Positions 1 to 8,994 of a stretch of DNA of 64,000 bases are shown one piece after another. Location of the stretch: assembly GCF_947488185.1 (NCBI RefSeq), contig NZ_CANKYM010000003.1:186001-250000 (forward strand), given 5' to 3'. Origin of the DNA: an uncultured Roseobacter sp. Its GTDB lineage: Bacteria; Pseudomonadota; Alphaproteobacteria; Rhodobacterales; Rhodobacteraceae. Numbering within the stretch: position 1 is the first letter of the stretch; each line of letters starts with the position of its first letter. The notes below the pieces were generated by a model. That model saw only the letters and a program-made list of their open reading frames with translations, did no database searches and had not been told where the DNA came from. Both the position numbers and the translations under genes were made by a program.

Positions 1-1
1 A

Positions 2-310
2 GCTTTCCACAAGGCCCCCAGCAAGACTTGGACGGTGGAAGCGCTCGCCACTGCTGCCGGTATGTCACGGACAAGTTTTGCCGTATCGTTTCAGAAAAAG
101 ATGTCGATGACGCCGATGGAGTATGTCACAGGCTGGCGTATGGAGATGGCAAAGAAGACACTGCAGCGCCCTGATACGTCTCTCTCAGATGCAGCGGAGA
201 GTGCAGGTTACGCCTCGGATTCCGCCTTTGCGCGCGTATTCAAAAAAGAAACGGGTATGACACCCGCGCGCTTTAGACAGCTTAATCGCACCAATCATTC
301 TGTGTATTGA
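2..310 (+). CDS. AraC-family transcriptional regulator, C-terminal part (gene starts before the window)
   Basis: The frame is open to the left edge, so only about 102 C-terminal residues are visible. They form the double helix-turn-helix of AraC/XylS proteins: a first helix pair around AGMSRTSFAVSFQKK, the linking segment with the family pattern MTPMEYVTGWRMEMA, and a second pair around AESAGYASDSAFARVFKK followed by TGMTPARFR. A GTG at 35 could be read as a start, but residues upstream in the same frame (KTWTVEALA) match the conserved entry into this domain, so the gene is cut by the window. The ligand-binding domain is missing, so the target cannot be named. Confidence 0.85.
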   Translation, partial: AFHKAPSKTWTVEALATAAGMSRTSFAVSFQKKMSMTPMEYVTGWRMEMAKKTLQRPDTSLSDAAESAGYASDSAFARVFKKETGMTPARFRQLNRTNHSVY

Positions 311-421
311 ACGATCTGCAAGAAAATGGGGACGAATGGGCATAGTTTGATCAAATAGCTCACCTTATGTCTTTCTCATCAACGCCGCTTGGCGGCCTGC
401 AAATGAGGAGAAGAGTTCAAC

Positions 422-790
422 ATGCTTCCACGTTTCATCACAAAATCTATCCACGCTTATCTCGACTATCCCGTCGCGCTCGGCCTGATGGCCATGCCCT
501 TTCTGTTTGGTCTGGGGGCCGGCAATATGCTGGCATTCTGGCTGTCGGTCGTAACCGGTGTCGCAGCCTTTGCGCTGACCGTTCTGACCGATCATCATCT
601 CGGCGTTTTCCGGGTTTTGCCATACAGTCTTCACCTGGCGGTTGACGGGCTGGTCGGCGTGGCCTTCGTCGCCGCACCGTTGCTCTTGGGCTTCGCAGGC
701 ATCGAATTCTGGTACTACATGGTCCTCGGTCTTACAGTTCTGGCGGTGGTCGGATTACACAAACCTGACGAGGAGCCTGCCGTCGCCTGA
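422..790 (+). CDS. small SPW-repeat-like integral membrane protein
   Basis: This 122-residue protein is almost entirely hydrophobic, with four predicted membrane helices separated by short loops. It resembles the SPW-repeat family of small membrane proteins: there is a Pro-containing first helix (YPVALGLMAMPFLFGLG) and a second similar unit (VDGLVGVAFVAAPLLLGF), which suggests an internal duplication. A ribosome binding site (GAGGAGAAG) lies about 9 bases upstream of the ATG. No enzyme motif is visible and the function is unknown. It sits alone between the AraC gene and the ridA-like gene. Confidence 0.7.
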   Translation: MLPRFITKSIHAYLDYPVALGLMAMPFLFGLGAGNMLAFWLSVVTGVAAFALTVLTDHHLGVFRVLPYSLHLAVDGLVGVAFVAAPLLLGFAGIEFWYYMVLGLTVLAVVGLHKPDEEPAVA

Positions 791-991
791 GTGGTCGCGA
801 CGAGCGCACTCCGGGACTGCAAACCAGATGCCACCCGGAGTGCTTTGGAAAAGCTTATGACCGAACAAATCCCAGGTCAGGCTTGGTAGAGGACTACGCG
901 CAGACGTAAGAGGGCACTACAAAATAAAAGTAAACTGTGAGGCCAATGCGAGATGTGCCTGACCGTCCGGAATGCAAAACCCGTAGGCAAA

Positions 992-1029
992 GAACAGGAG
1001 GTACCCAATTCATCGGGTGCCTCCTGTTC
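992..1029 (-). terminator. strong hairpin terminator of the ridA-like gene
   Basis: Two 15-base arms (GAACAGGAGGTACCC and its near-perfect complement, one G-T pair) enclose an 8-base loop. On the minus strand the stem lies just downstream of the RidA stop codon and is followed by TTTG. It could also work in reverse against plus-strand readthrough. Confidence 0.75.
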
Positions 1030-1046
1030 GCTCATCCGGCTGCCTT

Positions 1047-1388
1047 TTACATGTATGCCGCATCCACAATGAACTCGACTTTCAGTTCGGGACGCGCGAG
1101 TTTCGCTTCACCACAAGCTCGGGCAGGCGCGTGGCCCGTCGGCACCCACGCGTTCCAGACTTCGTTCAGACCCGCGAAGTCCTGCATATCTGCCAGCCAG
1201 ATGGTCACTCGGAGCATGTTTTCTCGGGACGATCCGGCCTTGAGCAGAAGGTCATCAATTTTTTCAAGGCAGCTGCGCACCTGTTCTTGGATCGTGTCAC
1301 CCTCGGCAACCTGTCCGGTCAGGTAAGCCACGCCATTGTGTTTCACGATCTTGGAAGAGCGTTCACCGGTTTCGATGCGTTCAATCAT
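1047..1388 (-). CDS. RidA family protein (reactive enamine/imine deaminase-like)
   Basis: A 113-residue protein of the YjgF/YER057c/RidA fold, a trimeric cytosolic family. Canonical members hydrolyse reactive 2-aminoacrylate and related imines formed by PLP enzymes. Visible family features are the strand [11 protein letters not shown], the helix [18 protein letters not shown], the segment [13 protein letters not shown] and the C-terminal [11 protein letters not shown]. The canonical C-terminal Arg of RidA (usually in a C-A-R motif before VE) is not obvious; the region reads [15 protein letters not shown], so the substrate may differ. It diverges from the LysR gene at 1503 and may be under its control. 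Confidence 0.85.
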   Translation of the reverse strand: MIERIETGERSSKIVKHNGVAYLTGQVAEGDTIQEQVRSCLEKIDDLLLKAGSSRENMLRVTIWLADMQDFAGLNEVWNAWVPTGHAPARACGEAKLARPELKVEFIVDAAYM

Positions 1389-1502
1389 CCCATTTCCTTG
1401 CGTTTGAGTTCAAAGGACCCGCCAGGCCTGGGCCATTTATGGACATGAGCACACAATTAAGGCAATCGTGATTTTGTTAAATCTATTTCAGGTATGCTTA
1501 AC

Positions 1503-2408
1503 ATGGCAATCAAGATCGAAATGCTCAGATGCTTCACCGCCGTTGCACAGCGGGGGAGCCTGTCCGAGGCTGCCGACGCGCTTGGACGGACCCCGTCAGC
1601 GGTGTCGATGATGCTCAAGCAATTCGAAGACCATGTGGGCGTTGCGCTGTTCGAAACCGCGCGCAAGTCGCGCCTCACCCCTGTCGGTGAGTTGATTTTC
1701 GCGGAGGCCCGCCGCGAGGTGAGCCATTTCGAGAATACGGTATCGGTGATAGAGGGCATTTCCCGATCCGAACTGGGGTATCTGAGGCTGGCAGTGACGC
1801 CTTCGGTGGCCAGTGTCATTCTGCCCTCCGTGGTTTTTGAATTTCTGCGGAAGTTTCCCAAAGTCCACATTGATATCCGGGATATGGATTCCGCGGCCGT
1901 CGCCCGGGAACTGGCCCGCGAACGGGCAGATATCGGGATTGGCACACTCTCTGAGATTGACGGCCTGCCGCGCATCGAACTCTTCAACGACGCGTTTGGC
2001 GTTGTGTGTCGCAAGGATCATCCTCTTGCTGAGAATTGGGATCAACTGACCTGGGCCGATATGGGGGATCATATTCTGATCGCAAATGGTCTCTGTAAGC
2101 TGATCACAGATCCCGATTTTGCGCCGCTACTCGCCAAATCCCGGCTCATGGTGCCCAGCTCTGCATCTCTTCTTGGTCTGGTGCGGGAGGGCGTTGGCAT
2201 TACTGTTTTGCCGCGATTGGCGGTGAGCGGGGTGCAGGAAGACATGGTATTTCTGCCACTTGTGGATGCCACGGCGCGCCGGAGTGTTCATATGGTGTCT
2301 CAACCCAAGAACGCACTTATGCCTGCGGCGCGAGAATTCCTGAAACTGGTCACCAAGATGAAGCGTGACGGTAGGTTGTTGCCAGGCCTGGAATTTCAGA
2401 AATCCTGA
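1503..2408 (+). CDS. LysR-family transcriptional regulator
   Basis: A full-length LysR regulator (301 residues). The N-terminal winged helix-turn-helix spans about residues 1-60 (AVAQRGSLSEAADALGRTPS), followed by the linker helix and a periplasmic-binding-protein-like effector domain. I prefer ATG 1503 over ATG 1494 because the only purine-rich element (AGG at 1490-1492) would touch the earlier start. It lies between a divergent ridA-like gene and the codirectional aldehyde dehydrogenase operon that starts 95 bases downstream, so it probably controls one or both. The effector is not predictable from sequence. Confidence 0.9.
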   Translation: MAIKIEMLRCFTAVAQRGSLSEAADALGRTPSAVSMMLKQFEDHVGVALFETARKSRLTPVGELIFAEARREVSHFENTVSVIEGISRSELGYLRLAVTPSVASVILPSVVFEFLRKFPKVHIDIRDMDSAAVARELARERADIGIGTLSEIDGLPRIELFNDAFGVVCRKDHPLAENWDQLTWADMGDHILIANGLCKLITDPDFAPLLAKSRLMVPSSASLLGLVREGVGITVLPRLAVSGVQEDMVFLPLVDATARRSVHMVSQPKNALMPAAREFLKLVTKMKRDGRLLPGLEFQKS

Positions 2409-2503
2409 AGAAAAATACAGTTTATTCCGAGTGCCTGAAGTAAGGGGGCGTATTAATCTGGGATCATGCGCGGTTTTGCGTTGCTGATGCCAAGGGACAC
2501 ACC

Positions 2504-3955
2504 ATGAACGATTTGAAACTGAATTACATCGCAGGGGAGTGGGTCGCGGGCGGTACCGGGATCGAAAACCGCAACCCGTCGGATGTGAGCGATGTGATCG
2601 GCGTGTTCGCGCAGGCCACCACGGATCAGCTGGAGGCGACATTGGAGCAGGCGCGACGGGCGCAGGCGGAATGGGCGGCTTATGGCATCGAGCGCAAGTA
2701 CAATGTGTTGATGGCAATCGGCACGGAGATGATGCAGCGTGCCGAAGAACTGGGGAGATTGCTGTCGCGCGAAGAAGGCAAGCCACTGGCAGAAGGCAAA
2801 GGCGAGGTCTACCGCGCCGGCCAGTTTTTCACCTACTACGCCGCCGAAACACTGCGGCAAATGGGCGAAGCTGCGGATTCAGTCCGCGATGGTATCGAGA
2901 TTGATGTGCGTCGCGAGCCGTTGGGCGTCGCGGGGATCATCTCTCCGTGGAATTTCCCGACTGCCACCGCGTCTTGGAAAATTGCACCTGCGCTATGCTA
3001 TGGTAACGCCGTTGTTTGGAAGCCGGCCAACCTGACGCCGGCCTCTGCAGTCGCCTTGGTTGAGATCATCGCACGTCAGGACATCCCCAAAGGTCTGGTC
3101 TCTTTGGTGATGGGGGCAGGGGGAGCGATCGGCCAACGTCTGGTAGAAAGTCCAATGGTCAACGCCATCAGCTTCACCGGATCCGTTCCGGTGGGCAAAG
3201 GGATTGCGGCGGCTGCCATCCAGAACCTGACGCGCGTTCAGATGGAAATGGGATCGAAAAACGCGCTGGCCGTTATGGATGATGCAGACCTTGACCTGGC
3301 CGTGTCTCTGGCGCTGGGGGGGGCCTTTGGTGGGTCCGGCCAGAAATGCACCGCGTCCTCGCGGCTGGTGGTCCATCGGTCCGTGCATGACCAGTTTGTC
3401 GACAAGCTGGCGGCGGCCGCAAAGGCCATGAAGGTGGGGCACGCCTTGGAAGAGGGAACCCAGATGGGGCCGGTTGTCTCCGAACAGCAGTTGAACGACA
3501 ACCTCGCCTATGTCGATCTCGCGGCGTCCGAGGGCGCAGAACTGGTGTGCGGCGGCCAGCGTCTGGAGATGCCGACCGACGGTTACTACATGTCCCCTGG
3601 CGTGTTTGTCGGCACGCGCAATGACATGAGGATCAACCGCGAAGAGATGTTTGCACCGCTGGCCTGCGTCATTCCGGTCGAGGGATATGACGAGGCGCTG
3701 CATATTGTGAATGACACCCGTTTCGGTCTGACCGCTGGCATCGTGACGACGAACCTCGCGCGCGCCACGCATTTCCGCCGCAATGCGCAATCAGGGTGTG
3801 TCATGGTCAACCTGCCAACTGCGGGCACGGACTATCACGTACCCTTTGGCGGACGCGGAGACAGCTCTTACGGACCACGTGAACAGGGCAGGGCGGCTGC
3901 GGAATTCTACACAATTGTGAAGACGGCCTATATCTCATCCGGGGTGCCAGCATAA
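2504..3955 (+). CDS. NAD(P)-dependent aldehyde dehydrogenase, semialdehyde type
   Basis: This 483-residue protein has the complete aldehyde dehydrogenase fold: the cofactor-site segment PLGVAGIISPWNFP, the general-base Glu in MEMGSKNAL near residue 249, and the catalytic Cys in GGSGQKCTASSR near residue 281. The wording around these sites (DDADLDLAV, GQKCTASSRLVV) is closest in style to alpha-ketoglutaric semialdehyde and succinate-semialdehyde dehydrogenases. It is the first gene of an apparent operon: its TAA overlaps the ATG of the M19-like gene by one base. The exact aldehyde is unknown. A substrate made from a hydroxyproline- or sugar-acid-type compound is an inference only. Confidence 0.9.
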   Translation: MNDLKLNYIAGEWVAGGTGIENRNPSDVSDVIGVFAQATTDQLEATLEQARRAQAEWAAYGIERKYNVLMAIGTEMMQRAEELGRLLSREEGKPLAEGKGEVYRAGQFFTYYAAETLRQMGEAADSVRDGIEIDVRREPLGVAGIISPWNFPTATASWKIAPALCYGNAVVWKPANLTPASAVALVEIIARQDIPKGLVSLVMGAGGAIGQRLVESPMVNAISFTGSVPVGKGIAAAAIQNLTRVQMEMGSKNALAVMDDADLDLAVSLALGGAFGGSGQKCTASSRLVVHRSVHDQFVDKLAAAAKAMKVGHALEEGTQMGPVVSEQQLNDNLAYVDLAASEGAELVCGGQRLEMPTDGYYMSPGVFVGTRNDMRINREEMFAPLACVIPVEGYDEALHIVNDTRFGLTAGIVTTNLARATHFRRNAQSGCVMVNLPTAGTDYHVPFGGRGDSSYGPREQGRAAAEFYTIVKTAYISSGVPA

Positions 3956-4929
3956 TGCGGATCGATAACCTTCAATATGCGAATTGGTCGGAGAAGATCT
4001 TTCGGCAGATGCGGGAAGGCGGCGTGGACGCCGTCCATGTGACCATCGCCTATCACGAGAACTTCCGCGAAACGGTTCTCAACTTCGAAAAGTGGAATCG
4101 CTGGTTCGAACAATACCCTGATCTAATCATGAAGGGCCAATGGGCGAGCGATGTAGAGCGCGCGCGGGAGACCGGGCGGACGGCGATTTTCTTTGGCTTC
4201 CAGAACCCCAGTCCGATCGAAGACGATATCGGCCTGGTCGAAATCGTGCATACCCTAGGCGCCCGGTTCATGCAGTTGACCTATAACAATCAATCGCTGC
4301 TGGCGACCGGGTGTTATGAGGCCGAAGACACGGGCATCACCCGCATGGGCCGCCAGGTCATCAAGGAAATGAACCGCGTCGGATTGGTTGTGGACATGAG
4401 CCACTCGGCGGATCGATCTACAATCGAGGCTGCGGATTTGTCGGAGCGACCCATCGCAATTACCCATGCCAACCCCTACGAATGGTGCCCGGCCCTACGG
4501 AACAAGAAAGACGACGTGATCCGCGCCGTGACCGAGAATGGCGGGATGCTTGGGTTTTCCGTCTATCCGCACCATTTGAAGGGCAAATCCGATTGCACGT
4601 TGGACAGTTTTTGCGAGATGATCGCGCGTACTGCAGAGACCTTTGGCGCGGAACACCTCGGGATCGGCACTGACCTGTGTCAGGATCAGCCGGACAGTGT
4701 TGTTGAATGGATGCGCGTGGGACGCTGGAGTAAAGAGATCGACTATGGCGAAGGCTCCGCCGCTGCGCCTGGGTTCCCGGACATGCCCGGCTGGTTCAAC
4801 GACAATCGCGACTTTGACAACATTGAAAACGGACTGACGGCGGTTGGATTGAACCGCGAGGAAGTGGCAGGCATTATGGGTGGCAACTGGCATCGTTTCT
4901 ACGCCCAGAACTTTGTTCCGATGACGTGA
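3955..4929 (+). CDS. M19 (renal/membrane dipeptidase)-like protein with altered metal site
   Basis: A 324-residue TIM-barrel protein of the M19 dipeptidase family. Two of the usual zinc ligands are visible as the His in VVDMSHSADRST and the His in IAITHANPYEWC, and the C-terminal GGNWHRFY matches the family ending. The N-terminal His-x-Asp pair expected near the start is absent: the region reads MRIDNLQYANWSEKIF. The bridging Glu position appears as Gln in FFGFQNPSP. It therefore may not be a classical dizinc dipeptidase. It is translationally coupled to the aldehyde dehydrogenase before it and lies 8 bases before an unrecognised gene, so a catabolic role in that operon is likely. Confidence 0.8.
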   Translation: MRIDNLQYANWSEKIFRQMREGGVDAVHVTIAYHENFRETVLNFEKWNRWFEQYPDLIMKGQWASDVERARETGRTAIFFGFQNPSPIEDDIGLVEIVHTLGARFMQLTYNNQSLLATGCYEAEDTGITRMGRQVIKEMNRVGLVVDMSHSADRSTIEAADLSERPIAITHANPYEWCPALRNKKDDVIRAVTENGGMLGFSVYPHHLKGKSDCTLDSFCEMIARTAETFGAEHLGIGTDLCQDQPDSVVEWMRVGRWSKEIDYGEGSAAAPGFPDMPGWFNDNRDFDNIENGLTAVGLNREEVAGIMGGNWHRFYAQNFVPMT

Positions 4930-4937
4930 GGTGACAC

Positions 4938-6641
4938 ATGAAACCCAGGCCCGAACCATCTTTCACATCTTCCTTGCGGGCACCTTCGCAGGTGATGCGC
5001 CTTGCTCGGCTGGGCTCCTTCCATCAATGCCGCCTGTCCTTCATGCGTATTCTGACCCGGCGGATGGCGCGCGAGGCGTGGAGTTTTACACGCCCCATCT
5101 TCGACATTGATGCCAAGGGCGTCGGCCACGCGGTCTATTGCGCACACACGCCGGATCGTACCTATTCACTGGTTGCATTTGCCCATGACTTGCCTGCCGA
5201 GAGCCGTTCTGACCGTGTGATCGCCCAAGCCTGGGACAGCACATTCGCCTTGTTCGACGGTGTTCCCACCAAGGAAGATATCGCGCGTCTGCGCACGAAC
5301 GTTCCATTGCAGGAAGCGGGCCGGGTGACGGAAACGGAGCTTTCCGTGTCCCGTGCCAATCGGTCCGTTCGCCTGTGGGAGCATGTCATCGCCCGGCTCG
5401 CGGATGGACGGCAGCCTGATCTGCATGAAATTCTCAAGGTTGGCTACCTGATGCGCACCACGGCGGTGTACGGCTCGGGGAAACTGGGGGCCGCCGACCG
5501 TGAGGCAATCGCGGCCAGACCTGAGTGTTCCGCACCGTTCCAGATCGAAATGCTGTCCGTATTCCTGACCCGCGCTTACGTGCGTGATCTGGTACAGCAT
5601 ATGGCCAAAACACGTGGCGGAGAGAGAGCGGTGCCTCTTGCCCCCGAGATCGCCCGTCGCATGGGGATCGGAAATTCCACTGGCCTGGGCATGGCACCGT
5701 TTTTGTTGAATCATCCAACACTGATCAACAACTGGATCGCGGCGCGTGAAACCGCAATTGCCCGCGTCCGTAGTGTCCCGCTGGCCTCTGCGGATGAGGT
5801 TGAAACCTTCCGCGACCTTCTGGCGCGCACCATCCTGTCGGTCGACCTCTGGCGATCCGACCATCCGATCCAGATCGAAAAACTGACCGATTTGCGTGTG
5901 GATTTGCAAAGACTGTCACACCACGTCGAGGCAGCAGACTTGAACACCGAAGCGCCTTGGAACCGGCTGTTCATGTGGGCGGAGACAGAGTTGTGCCTGG
6001 AAGCTCAGGAATGTCTCGCCTCACTGATGTTGGAACCCTACGGCGATCTCGTGGACTCCCTGGCGGATGAGATGTCGGATTTGAATCCCGCAGCTTTTCG
6101 GATTGATGGGACGATGTCCGTGGCGCAACTAAGAGAGATACTGCACCGGAACTACGGTTGGGCGATGGACATCAACTGGGCAGAGCGGGAAAACTGCGCC
6201 CGTGCCTGGTATGTCTCGGAGGAAAAGCTTGAACCGCGCCTGGGTGAGCGGTTCGACGAGCCCATCGCGGATTACGAACAGCCGCTTGCACCGGGTCGCG
6301 ATGCAGCAGCGCTCAACGACGCGCTGAAATCCTGGCATGTTGATGCACCGATCGCGGCGTTCCTGCTGGCGCACCCCGAACACCGCCACAGTGTGCGCCG
6401 GGCTCAGATCGTGGATCGCGCACCATATGCGGAAATCCGTGATAACACGATCAGTGCGGATCTGCTGCCCATTGACATGCTGCGTTGCAAACTGGCGTTT
6501 TTTGGTGCGACGCAGTTCGACCCAAGGTCGGATCGGTGGGTGCGCATTTGCCTTTTTGGTAACGCGCCTTACCCGGAAAACCTGCAAGAAAGCAATTGCG
6601 ATGACTGGCCCTATCCCGTTTTGGGAGAGACGCTCCAGTGA
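4938..6641 (+). CDS. conserved-looking 567-residue protein of unknown function
   Basis: I do not recognise this family. The protein is soluble, with no signal peptide or membrane helix, and is rich in Arg, Ala and charged helices. A ribosome binding site (GAGGTG) precedes the ATG by six bases. Segments that look constrained include MARLADGRQPDLHEILK-like helices near residues 155-170, MGIGNSTGLGMAPFLLNHP near 240-258 and the acidic C-terminus ending PYPVLGE. It overlaps the DUF3726 gene by four bases (GTGA) and follows the M19-like gene by eight, so all four genes are probably one transcript. A role tied to the aldehyde dehydrogenase pathway is inferred from context only. Confidence 0.75.
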   Translation: MKPRPEPSFTSSLRAPSQVMRLARLGSFHQCRLSFMRILTRRMAREAWSFTRPIFDIDAKGVGHAVYCAHTPDRTYSLVAFAHDLPAESRSDRVIAQAWDSTFALFDGVPTKEDIARLRTNVPLQEAGRVTETELSVSRANRSVRLWEHVIARLADGRQPDLHEILKVGYLMRTTAVYGSGKLGAADREAIAARPECSAPFQIEMLSVFLTRAYVRDLVQHMAKTRGGERAVPLAPEIARRMGIGNSTGLGMAPFLLNHPTLINNWIAARETAIARVRSVPLASADEVETFRDLLARTILSVDLWRSDHPIQIEKLTDLRVDLQRLSHHVEAADLNTEAPWNRLFMWAETELCLEAQECLASLMLEPYGDLVDSLADEMSDLNPAAFRIDGTMSVAQLREILHRNYGWAMDINWAERENCARAWYVSEEKLEPRLGERFDEPIADYEQPLAPGRDAAALNDALKSWHVDAPIAAFLLAHPEHRHSVRRAQIVDRAPYAEIRDNTISADLLPIDMLRCKLAFFGATQFDPRSDRWVRICLFGNAPYPENLQESNCDDWPYPVLGETLQ

Positions 6642-7288
6642 CCCATTCCCTCAACGAGATAGAAGCGCAATCCAGGAAAGCGGCGCGCGGGACAGGCCTG
6701 TCTTGGGGAATGGCTGAGGAGGCTGCGAAGGCCACGCGGTGGCTGGAGTCGCATCAGTTGCCCGGGGTTCGCCTTCTGGCGGAGGTTCTGACCCGGAATG
6801 ACGGCGTGGCACATGCTGATATCGCGCCGCAGACACTGGACGCTCCTTGGACGGCCCGGTCCGGAGTGCTGTGTCCCCTGGCCAGTGGGGCCGCTCTGAA
6901 TGACTGCGCTGATCGGCTTGCAACCGGTCATCACATTGAAATGGAGGATGTCACCAGCCCGCTACTCGTCGTGCCGTTTGCCGCCTGGGCGGCGCTGCAC
7001 ATCTGCTCACCCGTTAGGGTGCAATGGCCAGACATCCGTATCGAGACCGACGGGTACAGGATTTGGGTGAATGATCCAAAGGCGCAGGTTGGTCTGGCGT
7101 CGAAGGTCGCGCTGACCTGCTCTCGTGTTTCAGAGATGAACCAAAACGCTTCCTTACCAGAACTGCGTGGACGGGTATGCCCGACCGGCTGGGACATCTT
7201 GGGCACATTTGCCCACCGGACCTATGCCCCTGATACACCGGAATCCCGCCGCCTTGGGGCGGGTGCCGGCGTTTCTGACAACGACTGA
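6638..7288 (+). CDS. DUF3726 domain protein
   Basis: This 216-residue protein opens with the segment SLNEIEAQSRKAARGTGLSW followed by GMAEEAAKATRWLESH, which I recognise as the DUF3726 pattern. No catalytic motif is known for this family and none is evident here. It starts at GTG inside the stop of the preceding gene, a coupling that suggests a shared complex or pathway. There is no signal peptide; a cytosolic location is likely. Confidence 0.7.
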   Translation: MTHSLNEIEAQSRKAARGTGLSWGMAEEAAKATRWLESHQLPGVRLLAEVLTRNDGVAHADIAPQTLDAPWTARSGVLCPLASGAALNDCADRLATGHHIEMEDVTSPLLVVPFAAWAALHICSPVRVQWPDIRIETDGYRIWVNDPKAQVGLASKVALTCSRVSEMNQNASLPELRGRVCPTGWDILGTFAHRTYAPDTPESRRLGAGAGVSDND

Positions 7289-7655
7289 CGCCGTCATCCA
7301 GAACCTGCCGCTTTGGTGTCGACACAACGGGGCGCGCGTATCCCGCAGAACCGGATGCTGTCGGAGGTTGATATCAGGACTTCAGTGCGTCACTGATTCG
7401 CGGGTATCTACTTCCTTAGCAAGGGCCATGTTCCCACCAGCGGCGTTGATTTCGGTATGAAAAACCTTTTCCAGAGGGCGTGAGACCGTCCTCAACCACA
7501 GTGCCCCGCTGGCGCCATGTCTAGGTGTGGGAAACTGCGTTGACATTCAAAAGTATAACGAAGCGGCACACCACGCCCGAGACTTGGAAAGGCACTATCT
7601 TGCGTTTTCTCGTGATCACGGCGAATGTCCCATTTTAGGATATGGTGCCGGGCCG
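7289..7655. other. non-coding stretch, no feature recognised
   Basis: About 370 bases separate the DUF3726 gene from the likely start of the endonuclease/phosphatase gene. An in-frame GTG at 7527 would add 43 residues to that gene, but those residues do not look like the family N-terminus. I see no convincing hairpin, promoter or small gene. Confidence 0.4.
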
Positions 7656-8465
7656 ATGCAAATCATGTGCCTCAATGGATGGGGCGGTAAAATTCACGAA
7701 AAGATACTGCCGTATCTTGCCGAAACGGCACCTGATGTCCTGTGTCTGCAAGAGGTCGTTCACAGCCCTGCAAGTGACAAAGACTGGCTGACATACCGTG
7801 ACGGCGAGCACGTTCTGAACCAGCGCGCCAACTTCTTTCGAGATGTCTTGCGTGTTTTACCGAACCATATCGGGGTATTCTGTCCCGCAGCGCAGGGGGT
7901 TTTGTGGGATGGTGATCAGACCGTTCCGTCACAATGGGGTCTGGCTACGTTTGTGCACCGGTCGCTCCCTATCGTTGGTCAGATACAAAGTTTCGTGCAC
8001 AAGGAGTATTCCCCCAACGGCTATGGGGATCATCCCCGCTCACGCAGTGCCCACGGCGTTCGCGTGTATGACCACAAGTGTGATCGGGTGGTCAGCATTA
8101 CGCATATGCACGGGCTTCGTGACCTGAACGGCAAGATGGACACACCGGCGCGTGCCGCGCAGGCGAGGCGACTGCTGGCCTTGTCAGATTGGATTGCCGA
8201 GGAGGGCGATTTCGTGGTCGTCTGCGGAGATTTCAATGTCGAACCGGGCAGCGAAACGCTCTCGATACTGGCCGATGCGGGTCTGACGGAGTTGGTGACG
8301 CGCCGCGGTTTCGAAGGTACCCGCACCTCTCTTTACAAAAAGCAAGGCCGGTTTGCCGATTACATGTTGGTGAACCGTGAGGCGGAAGTGCACGCATTCG
8401 ATGTGGTCTACGATCCCGAAGTATCGGACCACTGTCCGTTGGTCCTTAGGTTGAAGCAGAGTTGA
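7656..8465 (+). CDS. endonuclease/exonuclease/phosphatase family metal-dependent hydrolase
   Basis: A 269-residue member of the EEP (DNase I-like) superfamily. Metal- and phosphate-binding motifs are visible in order: MCLNGWGG at the N-terminus, the Glu of DVLCLQEV, VSITHMHGLRD, the Asn/Asp of VVCGDFNVEPGSE and the terminal SDHCPLVLR. The family cleaves phosphodiesters in nucleic acids, lipids or nucleotides, and the substrate cannot be assigned. I chose ATG 7656 because the domain begins directly after it; GTG 7527 is an alternative. No signal peptide is seen. The next gene starts inside its stop codon. Confidence 0.85.
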   Translation: MQIMCLNGWGGKIHEKILPYLAETAPDVLCLQEVVHSPASDKDWLTYRDGEHVLNQRANFFRDVLRVLPNHIGVFCPAAQGVLWDGDQTVPSQWGLATFVHRSLPIVGQIQSFVHKEYSPNGYGDHPRSRSAHGVRVYDHKCDRVVSITHMHGLRDLNGKMDTPARAAQARRLLALSDWIAEEGDFVVVCGDFNVEPGSETLSILADAGLTELVTRRGFEGTRTSLYKKQGRFADYMLVNREAEVHAFDVVYDPEVSDHCPLVLRLKQS

Positions 8466-8956
8466 AAAACGTGCAGCCATACCGCCCGAGGCCGGTTTTG
8501 CCTCTTCCTTGCGTTGAGAAACGAGGGTGGTATCTCAAGAGATATGCAATAGTCGCGACTGGAAGGCAGTTCGACGAAACAGTCGCGTCTGCGGCCGCCG
8601 AAGAGGCGTTAATTCGGCTACCTAAAGCTGGGGCTTTGCACGATGAAACCGGAAATCAAGGCGTTGCGTTCCAGATCGTCCATTTTGCCGAAGTGGCGGT
8701 GGTCTCCCCGACCTTTTATTGGCAATGGGGTAGTGTTTTGGCGCATCTCGACCAGATGCGGGCAAGTTGGGATGCGCCGGAGAAGTTCGGGGATGGCGTT
8801 AAGGAAGTAGTCGGCTGTGTCTGGGAAATGAACATTGTTGCTTTCGAGGTTCGCGCTTGGACCGCGCAACTCTTGGACGGCGGAAAATCAACCAAAGCTG
8901 GATTGACGACCTATCTCCAAAGGCACGCGGTCGCTGAAGCGCCAGACCAAGGTTGA
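8462..8956 (+). CDS. hypothetical protein, translationally coupled to the EEP hydrolase
   Basis: A 164-residue protein of unknown family. The likely start is TTG 8462, overlapping the previous stop codon, or GTG 8471. It has mixed alpha/beta composition and many aromatic residues (VSPTFYWQWGSVLAHLDQM near residue 80), with no membrane helix or signal peptide. Coupling to the EEP hydrolase suggests they are used together. No function can be assigned. Confidence 0.55.
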   Translation: MKNVQPYRPRPVLPLPCVEKRGWYLKRYAIVATGRQFDETVASAAAEEALIRLPKAGALHDETGNQGVAFQIVHFAEVAVVSPTFYWQWGSVLAHLDQMRASWDAPEKFGDGVKEVVGCVWEMNIVAFEVRAWTAQLLDGGKSTKAGLTTYLQRHAVAEAPDQG

Positions 8957-8994
8957 AAGCTTGCCAAAACGCCAGTAACGACTGAACGCAGTAG

